Both the position numbers and the translations under genes were made by a program. 64,000 bases of DNA from Blastopirellula sediminis (GTDB taxonomy: Bacteria; Planctomycetota; Planctomycetia; Pirellulales; Pirellulaceae): NCBI RefSeq assembly GCF_020966755.1, contig NZ_JAJKFT010000009.1:1-64000 (forward strand), written 5' to 3'. Positions 54,901 through 61,900 of this stretch are shown piece by piece. The notes below the pieces were generated by a model. It was given only the letters and a program-made list of their open reading frames with translations. It was not told the origin of the DNA and ran no database searches. Each line of letters starts with the position of its first letter. Positions within the stretch are counted from its first letter, which is position 1.

Positions 54901-55180
54901 CCGTTTCCGCCCGGTGTTGTTGACCTCGATCACGACGATCGCCGGTTTGACGCCGCTGTTGTTCGAGACCTCGCTGCAAGCCCAGGTTTTGATCCCGATG
55001 GCGGTCAGCCTCTGCTTCGGCCTGATGGCGTCGACCTTTCTGGTTCTGTACCTGGTCCCGGTTCTCTATCTGATCTACGCCTGCCTCGGCGGTCAGAAGC
55101 TGCATCACGATGAGGGTGACGAACTGGACGATCTGCCGCCGGTAAAGCGTGAAGAGTTAGTGCCGGTCGAGGTGAGCTAA
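51923..55180 (+). CDS. RND efflux transporter (AcrB/HAE1-like)
   Basis: 1085 residues, starting 5 nt after the adaptor. The usual 12 transmembrane helices flank two large periplasmic loops. N-terminus VRWAIRNTPAMNMIMISVIAVGVLSFVMLRRETFPE (TM1). TM4 carries the proton-relay acidic pair GIVVDDAIVIGE. The second half has the matching GVVVNDSIVLVDFINH and KRSITVSANVNQRVANSNAI in the docking/porter region. It pumps substrates out using the proton gradient; the substrate is not predictable. A strong terminator follows. The operon is regulator, adaptor, pump. Confidence 0.93.
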   Translation: MRDLVRWAIRNTPAMNMIMISVIAVGVLSFVMLRRETFPEFELEIVLVRVPYPGASPEEVESGICEKIEEAVKDTVGIKKMTSVATNDYGAVILELNADVDAQRVLNEIRGDVERIPSFPLLAEDPEVQQITLRESAITVGVLGPESDHPSAEMEWRLRDLAEEVRVELLALPNVSQAEISGAKSYQIDIEIAEATLRRYGLTLKKVSEIVRDENLEMPGGLIRTASQEVLVRGENKRDIGREIAKLPLIKTPDGVVLAVGDLGTVRDDFDDVTSFQRVDGRPTIAISVNRTSKEDLLVITDEVKKFVKEHADVIPEGYSLVTWGDQSEEVRDRLNTLTSNGWQGLILVLVILALFMNTRLAFWVSMGIPISMLGACAILLYFGQTLNMLTMFSFLMALGIVVDDAIVIGENIYAHREMGKSFHRAAVDGTAEVLPSVAMSIATTILAFIPMFFVAGVMGKFMAVMPLAMIAILVISLLEAAFILPCHLAHDDDSEDLVNNLIDFFAYPFRPLGKAFNKVGDWTSARLDWFIEHVYQPGLRFSLGNPVTVVTLAIAILAVSISVVYAGFVPLNLMPSLDSKTIVCNVAFPDGTPAMMADEATKKIEAAIRQVNANHEAEGETVVQLIRRNVGFAQLRQGPGQTTDAFGSHLGAVVVRLTSPGSRTVSSSQIVDEWRDATGPIVGSDSLVFDSQEIGPGGKQIEFKLLTNPDNMARLEAAVEDVKTELAKSAGVYDIEDDSSPGKMELRLRLKDSAKAMNVSERDLAETIRATYYGDEVMRLQRGRHEVKLMVRYPREDRRSLAEFDQIRVRTGDGSERPITELAHVEIVRPLSEINRLDQKRSITVSANVNQRVANSNAIIENLKDEYVPELMKKYPGVTIRWEGQKEQQRESLGSLFIGSAVAMMAMYVLLTIEFNSYFQPLIVMIAIPFGLIGAVGGHLLLGLELTLFSFFGLVALCGVVVNDSIVLVDFINHRLRDGLPLYDALIDTGRRRFRPVLLTSITTIAGLTPLLFETSLQAQVLIPMAVSLCFGLMASTFLVLYLVPVLYLIYACLGGQKLHHDEGDELDDLPPVKREELVPVEVS

Positions 55181-55211
55181 GACTTGACGTCGGCAACTGC
55201 GGCAAGAAAAC

Positions 55212-55244
55212 AAAAAAGGCGACCCGAATTGGGCCGCCTTTTTT
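55212..55244. terminator. Terminator between the RND pump and tRNA-Leu (bidirectional)
   Basis: AAAAAAGGCG-x-CCC (55212-55225) pairs with GGG-x-CGCCTTTTTT (55231-55244) around GAATT, with one mismatch. It serves the pump on the plus strand and the tRNA on the minus strand. Confidence 0.85.
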
Positions 55245-55249
55245 CTTAG

Positions 55250-55334
55250 TGCCGAAGAGAGGACTCGAACCTCCACGGGGTTTACCCCCACTAGGACCTG
55301 AACCTAGCGCGTCTGCCAGTTCCGCCACTTCGGC
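55250..55334 (-). tRNA. tRNA-Leu (anticodon CAG)
   Basis: An 85-nt class II tRNA. The acceptor stem is GCCGAAG/CTTCGGC with discriminator A at 55250. The anticodon stem-loop is CTAGG-TTCAGGT-CCTAG, giving CAG. The variable arm is long (GTGGGGGTAAACCCCG), and the T arm includes GGTTCGAGTCC. The CCA end is not encoded, so it must be added. The terminator downstream fits a monocistronic tRNA. A TATAAT-like box on the minus strand at 55418-55423 could be its promoter, but the -35 is weak. Confidence 0.93.
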
Positions 55335-55548
55335 AGCTTGTTGTGGCTCTCAGGCTGGCGCCTGAGTCGACCGCAATTCGCTTTACTTGGCTCCGGAGAG
55401 CCGTTGGCAAGAGGTGAATTATAATCGACGATCGTTTCGCGAAAAGGACCCCTCCCAAGAGAATCGGGTTCGCGGGGCAACTTCCGCTAGCGGCGGCGAA
55501 AATAGGCCGATTTTGCGGGCGAACCTTGACTTTGCGGGTCGCCACCTC

Positions 55549-55884
55549 CTAGTAGGTCGGCACCGACTTGTCGATTTCGACGCTCCACTGGGTGATTCCG
55601 CCGGTCATATTTTGGGCCTGGGGAAACCCGTTTTGCCGCAACCAGTGGGTGACTCGCAGGCTACGCCCACCCAGGTGACAATGGACGACCAGCGGTGTTT
55701 CGCGGAACGGCTCCAGCTCGGAAATCCGCTCCGGCAGCTCGTTCATCGGAATCAGGACGGCGCCCTCGATCTTGGCGAAGTCGTATTCGTTCTGCTGACG
55801 GCAATCGAGCAGCAGAAACTTGTCGCCGGAATCGAGCAGATTTTTCACTTCTCGCACAGATATTTCGATCGGGGCGTCGGACAT
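55549..55884 (-). CDS. Rhodanese-like sulfurtransferase
   Basis: A 111-residue single rhodanese domain: ISVREVKNLLDSGDKFLLLDCRQQNEYDFAKIEGAVLIPMNEL then LVVHCHLGGRSLRVTHWLRQNGF. The active loop Cys is in HCHLGGRS, and the Arg/Ser of the loop are present. It transfers sulfane sulfur (GlpE/PspE-like); the partner is unknown. ATG at 55884 is chosen; upstream frame extension to 56019 has no start near a ribosome binding site, whereas AGGAG lies 11 nt before this ATG. It is divergent from the CCA-adding enzyme gene, with a 107-nt gap. Confidence 0.87.
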   Translation of the reverse strand: MSDAPIEISVREVKNLLDSGDKFLLLDCRQQNEYDFAKIEGAVLIPMNELPERISELEPFRETPLVVHCHLGGRSLRVTHWLRQNGFPQAQNMTGGITQWSVEIDKSVPTY

Positions 55885-55991
55885 CGGACGATGAGCTCCT
55901 AGGATTTCCCTCAAAAATAGACACACCGATCGTAGTCGGATCGGCCAAGGTCCGTCCAGACCTGCCCTGGACTTGATAAAATTAGCACGAC

Positions 55992-57272
55992 ATGAACGTA
56001 CCCTCGCCCGATCACGCACGCGATTTCTCGCTTGAAGTCGTCCGTACGCTGAAACACCATGGCCACCAGGCGCTGTGGGCCGGAGGGTGCGTGCGCGACA
56101 TGTTGCTGGGACGCACGCCGAAAGACTTTGACGTTGCGACCGATGCGCCTCCCGAACGGGTGCGAGAGATCTTCGGTGAGAAGCGAACCTTGGCGATCGG
56201 CGCCTCGTTTGGCGTGATCACCGTTCAGGGAGGAAAACGCCGCGGCCAGATTGAAGTGGCGACCTTCCGCGAAGATCTCGGTTACAGCGATGGACGTCGT
56301 CCCGACCAGGTCCGCTTTACCTCGGCCGCGGAAGACGCCAAGCGGCGCGACTTTACCATCAACGGCATCTTCTACGATCCCGACGCCGAAGTGATCTACG
56401 ACTACGTCGGCGGTCAGGTCGACCTGCGAGAACGTCTGGTCCGCGCGATCGGCGACCCGAACGAACGCTTCGCCGAAGACAAGTTGCGGATGTTGCGGGC
56501 GATTCGTTTCTCGTCGACGTTTCAGTTCGATCTCGAGATGAACACGCTGCTGGCGATCCAACGACACGCACGGAACATCGCCGTGGTCAGCGCCGAGCGA
56601 ATCGCCGTTGAGATGCGGAAGATGATTTGTTCGTCGCGGCGGGTCGACGCGGTATTGCTCCTGCGCGATTCGTGGCTATTTCAGGTCGTTCTGCCGGAGA
56701 TCATCCCGATCATTGATCATGCGCCGCGCTGGACCGAAACCTTGCGGTCGCTGCACTACCTGCCGGGACATGATTTCGCGACCGGGCTGGCGGCGCTATT
56801 GCGCTACGCCGCCGCTCGCGACTTGGAAACCGTCGATCCGCGCAAACCGGTTCCGATGCTTGTCGAGATTTGCCTGCGGTGGAAACTGACCAACGACGAA
56901 ACGAAAGATCTGCAGTGGCTGTTGCGCCACGTCGACTTGCTGCGAGTCGCGAAAGATCTGCCGTGGCCGCGACTGCAACGCTTGCTGATCGATCCGCGGA
57001 TTGAAAAGCTGGTGAACTTGGCGACAGCGATCACCGTGGCGCGATCGGAGTCGATGGAACATCTGGAGTTCGTCCGCGAGCGACTGCAATGGTCGGCTGA
57101 ACGACTCAATCCGCAACCGGTTGCGACCGGGGACGATTTGATCCGGTCCGGGCTGAAACCGGGGCCCCACTTCCAAGGACTCTTGGAAGCGATTCGTGAT
57201 GCGCAGCTGGTCGGCCAAATCGGGACGCTCGACGAAGCGCTCGAGATGGCCCGCAATTGGCGACCGGCGTAG
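55992..57272 (+). CDS. CCA-adding tRNA nucleotidyltransferase / poly(A) polymerase
   Basis: 426 residues, class II nucleotidyltransferase. The N-terminal palm has LWAGGCVRDMLLGRTPKDFDVAT, with catalytic Asps in KDFDVAT, and RRRDFTINGIFYDP-like sequence (KRRDFTINGIFYD). The neck motif DPNERFAEDKLRMLRAIRFSSTFQF follows. The C-terminal helical part has SGLKPGPHFQGLLEAIRDAQLVG, a CCA enzyme C-terminal motif. It probably adds or repairs CCA ends on tRNAs; CCA and poly(A) enzymes are hard to tell apart by sequence. A tRNA-Leu without encoded CCA lies 0.7 kb away. ATG at 55992. Confidence 0.9.
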   Translation: MNVPSPDHARDFSLEVVRTLKHHGHQALWAGGCVRDMLLGRTPKDFDVATDAPPERVREIFGEKRTLAIGASFGVITVQGGKRRGQIEVATFREDLGYSDGRRPDQVRFTSAAEDAKRRDFTINGIFYDPDAEVIYDYVGGQVDLRERLVRAIGDPNERFAEDKLRMLRAIRFSSTFQFDLEMNTLLAIQRHARNIAVVSAERIAVEMRKMICSSRRVDAVLLLRDSWLFQVVLPEIIPIIDHAPRWTETLRSLHYLPGHDFATGLAALLRYAAARDLETVDPRKPVPMLVEICLRWKLTNDETKDLQWLLRHVDLLRVAKDLPWPRLQRLLIDPRIEKLVNLATAITVARSESMEHLEFVRERLQWSAERLNPQPVATGDDLIRSGLKPGPHFQGLLEAIRDAQLVGQIGTLDEALEMARNWRPA

Positions 57273-57350
57273 GTGGCCAATTTTCCCGAAGCGACTATCA
57301 TAGCGACGTCGACAGACACGTTTTCGTTTATCCGCACCCGAGGCGACCCC

Positions 57351-57875
57351 ATGACTTTTGCGATCGATCTGCTGCTGCGTTGGGCCCACATCGTTCCGGC
57401 GACCATTATGGTGGGTGGAGCGGTTTACGCTCGATATGCGCTGGCGCCGTCGACCGATCCGCTGGCCGACGAGCAAAAAGAATTGTTGAAAGCCGGCGTT
57501 CGCGCTCGTTGGATGAAGTGGGTGATGATCTGTGCGTTTCTGCTGCTGGTCAGCGGGATCATCAACGTGGTGCTGATCGCGACGGAGTATGACTTTCCGC
57601 AGAAGTACTACCATCCGGTCGTCGGCGTCAAAATGTTGGCGGCAATGGTCGTCTTCTACATCGCCAGCATGCTGACCGGGCGAAGCGAAAACGCAGCCCG
57701 ATTCCGCGAGAAAGAGCGGTTCTGGTTGTCGCTGAACGCCGGATTGGCGATCTCGATCGTTTTGATGGGGGGCGCATTAAAAATCGCCGAACGCGTGCCC
57801 AAAGGCGAAGCGGAGGCGGCGCAACCGGAACAATCGGACGCACCTTCCCCCTCTGCAGTGGAAAATGGTTCGTAG
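57351..57875 (+). CDS. Four-helix membrane protein of unknown function
   Basis: 174 residues from the ATG at 57351, with AGGCGA just upstream; a GTG at 57273 would add 26 polar residues unlike a membrane N-terminus. Four hydrophobic helices: LLLRWAHIVPATIMVGGAVYARY, WVMICAFLLLVSGIINVVL, VGVKMLAAMVVFYIASMLTG and LSLNAGLAISIVLMGGALKI. The HIVPA and GG in helix 1 and the K-M-L in helix 3 resemble copper-resistance (CopD-like) or cytochrome b-like membrane proteins, but no clear family was recognised. The C-terminal tail is acidic. It lies 78 nt after the CCA enzyme gene, probably co-transcribed. Confidence 0.7.
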   Translation: MTFAIDLLLRWAHIVPATIMVGGAVYARYALAPSTDPLADEQKELLKAGVRARWMKWVMICAFLLLVSGIINVVLIATEYDFPQKYYHPVVGVKMLAAMVVFYIASMLTGRSENAARFREKERFWLSLNAGLAISIVLMGGALKIAERVPKGEAEAAQPEQSDAPSPSAVENGS

Positions 57876-57969
57876 CGGACGCCGGTTTGATTAAGGTGGG
57901 GTTTGCGCCGCTGCAGGGAGGCTGGCTCATTGTACTGGCCAATTCCCTCCCTCCGCTTAGCGCTTCGCC

Positions 57970-58617
57970 ATGAACCCACCGCATGACGCTATCACGATTT
58001 TGAAGCAGGCCCGCGACGAACTGATCGCGCGGCTGCGACGACGAATCGTCGAAAACGAAGAAGAGATCCTGTCGGACGCTCGGGGCGAATCTTTTTTGAG
58101 CGATATCGAAACGATCTACGATCAGATCGCTTCCCGGCTGGTTCATGTGAACCAGATGATCTCCAGCTTGCCGCCCGACGTCCCGAGTTTCGAGACAGAC
58201 GAAGCGTACGCGATCGACGAGCCGGTTGTTGCGGCGGCGGAAGCGACCTATTCGTTCGAGGCGACTCCGATCACGCATCAAAACGAGTCCTCGCCGCAGC
58301 TCTTGAGCTTGCCGGCGCCGGAGACGCCGGCCAACTTTCAACACTTCATGCAGTCGATCCAGGCCGGCGACGTATCGCAGGCCGGTCGCATTTTAGCCGA
58401 ACTGCTGCAAGTTGAACCGCAACGGGGCGAACAATGTGCGAGCGTCTTCTTGCAGCGTTATCTGGAAGACGCCGAGATCGTCACCAAAGCGATGCAAATT
58501 CGCAAAGAGCTGATGTTGAGCAACTTCAACAATGCGATCATGCTCCTCTATGAATGCTTCGGGTTGCAAGGGATGGAGTCGATCGCCGCGATGCAGGCGC
58601 TGCGAGCGATGCTCTAG
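57970..58617 (+). CDS. Hypothetical helical protein
   Basis: 215 residues, no signal peptide or membrane helix. N-terminal part (about 1-70) charged and helical, ILKQARDELIARLRRRIVENEEEIL, then an acidic, Ala-rich linker (about 75-115). The C-terminal domain (about 125-215) starts HFMQSIQAGDVSQAGRILAELLQVEP and resembles a TPR-like helical pair. No family recognised. It shares direction and close spacing (94 nt) with the membrane protein gene. Confidence 0.65.
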   Translation: MNPPHDAITILKQARDELIARLRRRIVENEEEILSDARGESFLSDIETIYDQIASRLVHVNQMISSLPPDVPSFETDEAYAIDEPVVAAAEATYSFEATPITHQNESSPQLLSLPAPETPANFQHFMQSIQAGDVSQAGRILAELLQVEPQRGEQCASVFLQRYLEDAEIVTKAMQIRKELMLSNFNNAIMLLYECFGLQGMESIAAMQALRAML

Positions 58618-58696
58618 CGGCGACTCTCCCGTCGAGCGGCCGATGCCGTTACACTAAGTGGTAGAAATCCTCTTCTCGCACGCCCTGGACGCAACG

Positions 58697-58867
58697 ATGG
58701 ATAAAAAGGCGAAGAAACGAATCGAAGTTCTGAATAAGAAGATTCAGAAGCTGACGCAGCAACTGGCCGGTTCGAAAGAACAGGCGGACGATGCGAGCGA
58801 AACGGCCAAATTTGAACAAGAGCTTGCGGCCGCGAAGGCGGAAATCGAGAAGCTGAAGGCGAGCTAG
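58697..58867 (+). CDS. Small coiled-coil protein
   Basis: 56 residues from the ATG at 58697; a GTG at 58658 gives 13 more residues but has no better ribosome binding site. It is almost entirely Lys/Glu/Gln/Ala with heptad-like spacing (KKRIEVLNKKIQKLTQQL, AAAKAEIEKLKAS), indicating a coiled coil. Conserved short basic coiled-coil proteins are common, and the partner is unknown. A perfect terminator starts 17 nt after its stop, which supports a real transcript. Confidence 0.6.
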   Translation: MDKKAKKRIEVLNKKIQKLTQQLAGSKEQADDASETAKFEQELAAAKAEIEKLKAS

Positions 58868-58884
58868 TCGCCCAAGAAATAGAA

Positions 58885-58921
58885 GAAGGTGCTCGTTCGG
58901 AATGAACGAGCACCTTTTTTC
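58885..58921. terminator. Bidirectional terminator
   Basis: A 13-bp perfect stem AAGGTGCTCGTTC/GAACGAGCACCTT (58885-58897 with 58903-58915) has a 5-nt loop GGAAT and a T-run on the plus strand. The minus-strand giant gene ends at 58932, so it can serve both. Confidence 0.85.
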
Positions 58922-58931
58922 TTATGATTAA

Positions 58932-61900
58932 CTAGCGTTTCAGCGGGCCGGGAGCTTCGCTGACGCGAGGTTGTCCCGAGATCCCGTGGTAGACGCCGAC
59001 TTCGTCGTAGCCGTCGCCGTCCCAGTCGCCGACCGTCGGCAGGTCGCCTGCTTCGCCGAGCATGAAGACCTTATCGGTGTCGTCCAGATGACGATTGTTG
59101 TCGTGGTCGAGGGTCCACTGGCCGTCGTGGAAGATACCGAGTTCGTCGATGCCGTCGCCGTTCCAGTCGCCAACCACCGGCACGTCGCCCGCTTTGCCGT
59201 ATTTGACGCGCGAGTCGACTTCGTCGTCCCAGCGACCGTTACCGTCTTCGTCCAGGCGCCATTCGCCATCTTGGAAGACGCCGATCGTCTGGATGCCGTC
59301 GCCGTCCCAGTCGCCGACCACCGGGTAGTTTCCTGCGGTGCCGAAGTGGAAGACGTGGTCGATCAGGTCGGAACGAACCTTACCGGTCGAGGTCAGCTTC
59401 ATGACGCGGCTGCCGAGCGTCGCTTCATCCGGTTTCGGCGGCAGGTTCTTCGAGATGCCGGTCGAGACGTTGTTCGGCACCGGCAAACCAGGATCGCTGG
59501 CCACAGCCCGGGGATCGCCCGGCCAGGCCTTACCATAGATGCCGATGTCGTCCTTACCGTCGCCGTCCCAGTCGCCGACCACCGGCAAGTCGCCGTCATA
59601 GCCGAGCTTGGCCCACAGGTCTTCTTCGTCCCAGACGCCGTTGCCGTTGACGTCGATGTACCAGTGACCTTTGTAGTAAATGCCGAAATCGGTTACGCCG
59701 TCGCCGTTGAAGTCGCCTGACACCGGATGAGCGCCCGGCATGCCGAACAGCTTAATGAGGATCTCTTCCTCATCGTTATCGCCGGCCGAAGCCAATTGCA
59801 ACTTCCATTCGGCCTGTAGGAATTCGTTTCCTTCCCACGGCAGAATCGAGTCGTTGGCCGCGGTGAACCAGACGTTCGGTTCAATGAACGCGATCTGATC
59901 CTTGCTACGCGGCAGACCGGCGTTCACGACGCTCAAGTGCCAGGTCACGCCCGTCGCCCCGCCGCTGTACCCCTGCAGCAGCGGCTGCACGATGAAGAGC
60001 GCCGCCGGCGGAATCAGCTCGGCCGGAGGCGGAGCGACCGGGATCACCAGCGGATCGAGCGTACCGGCCGGAACCGGAGGCACCGGCGGCAGTACCGGCG
60101 GATTGCCCTGCGCTTTCAATTCGCTGAAGTTGTTCTCTTGCGAGTGGGCGCCGACCGGCAGATCGATCAGCGCGATCATGTCGTTCAGCGGATCGACCAG
60201 CAGCGTACCGACGCTGACGCCGTTTCCTTGGTTGAACGCGACGCCTGCCGTGGTACCGGCGTTGTCGTTACCGTCGCCGTAGCCGTCCGGATGGACTTCA
60301 AACACGGCGTAGAAGCCGGCCTGCAGCCCGACGAACTGGTAGTAGCCGTCCGCGTCGGTAACGACGCGAACCGGGCCGCTGCCGTAGGTTCCGCCGAGAA
60401 TTCGCGGATCGTTCCCCATGATCGGCAAACCGGTAATGCCGTCCCGCAGTTCGAGCGTGACCCCGCCAATCGGCGTATCGTCCGACGTGCGGGTACCGTC
60501 CCGCTGCGACAACGCGTCAGCCGGCAAGTTGCCGTCGGTGGTCGTGAACGTGGCGCCGTCTTGGTAGACGTAACCCGAAATCGTCGCCGGCGGCAGTTCG
60601 CAGAAGTTGTGATTGTCGAGATCGAGACCCGACGTGATGTTGATGCGCGAGATCGTATCTTGCACCGAGTCGTCGGCCAGACCGTTCAAGTCCATCTGGT
60701 GACCCTGGAAGTAACCGGCCGGTTGAGTTTCAACCACGGTGTACAAGCCAGGGAGCAGGTTGTTGAACAGGTAGTGACCGTTGGCGTCGGTTTTCGTCGT
60801 GGCGATGACGTTCCCCGCGGCGTCCAACAGTTTGATGGTGACGCCGGAAATCGGCTTTTCGTTTGCGTCGAACAAGCAATCGTCGTCGGTATCGGACCAG
60901 ACGTAGCCGCCGATGCTGCCCGGCTTCACTTCGCCAAACTTGTAGTTGATGCCTTCGTCGCCCCAGAGGAGCGTGACCTCTTTGATCTCGTCGCCGGGAT
61001 TAGTGGCGGTACCGATCGTCACGCCGCCAACCGTACCCGCGGCGTCTTTGCCGTCGAGGTAGCCGGTCGGTTGTTTTTCGACGATGCGGTAGGTGTCGGC
61101 TCGCAGGCCGGTGAACATGTACGAACCGTCGGCCGCGGTCGTTTGCGTGCCGATCAGGGCGCCGGTGCTGTCGTACAAGTAGACGATCGCGCCGGCGATT
61201 CCTTCTTCGCCCGCGTCCATCACGCCGTCGTTGTTACGATCGTGATAGACGAAGCCGCCGATCTTAGCGGGCTCATGTTCGCAGAAGTCGTAATTGATGC
61301 CGTGATCGCCGGAGCGAATGATGATCGACGAGAGGGTGTCGTTGGCCGAATTCTGGCCGACAGCTACGCCGCCGATTGTGCCCACGTGATCGCCGCCGTC
61401 AATCAAGCCGGCCGGCGTGATTTCGACGACGGTGTAGGTGCCCGGAAGCAACCCGTCGAAGGTGTAGTCGCCATTGGCGTCGGTGGTCGTTTCCGCGATC
61501 AGGTTCCCCGCCGCGTCGTACAACTTCACGATGGCGCCTTCGATCGGCGAGTTGTACGCTTCTTCGCTATCGCAGTCGCCGTACTTATCGGTCAGGTGCA
61601 CACGACCGGAAATCGAGCCCGGCAGGATTTCGCCGAAGTTGTAGTTAATACCGGTGTCGCCGCTGACCAGGCTGATCGAGTTGATCTGATCGCCCGGATT
61701 GACCGCGCTACCTCGAGTCGAACCGCCGACCGTACCGGCCGCGTCTTTACCGTCGGTGTAGAGAACCGGTTGGGTTTCGACGATGCGATAGGTTCCCGGC
61801 GGCAAGCCGACCACTTCGTAGTAGCCGTCATTGTCGGTGGTGACCGAGAAAATCTGATTGGTGACCGAGTTGATCACCTGGACGGTGACGCCGCTGATAC

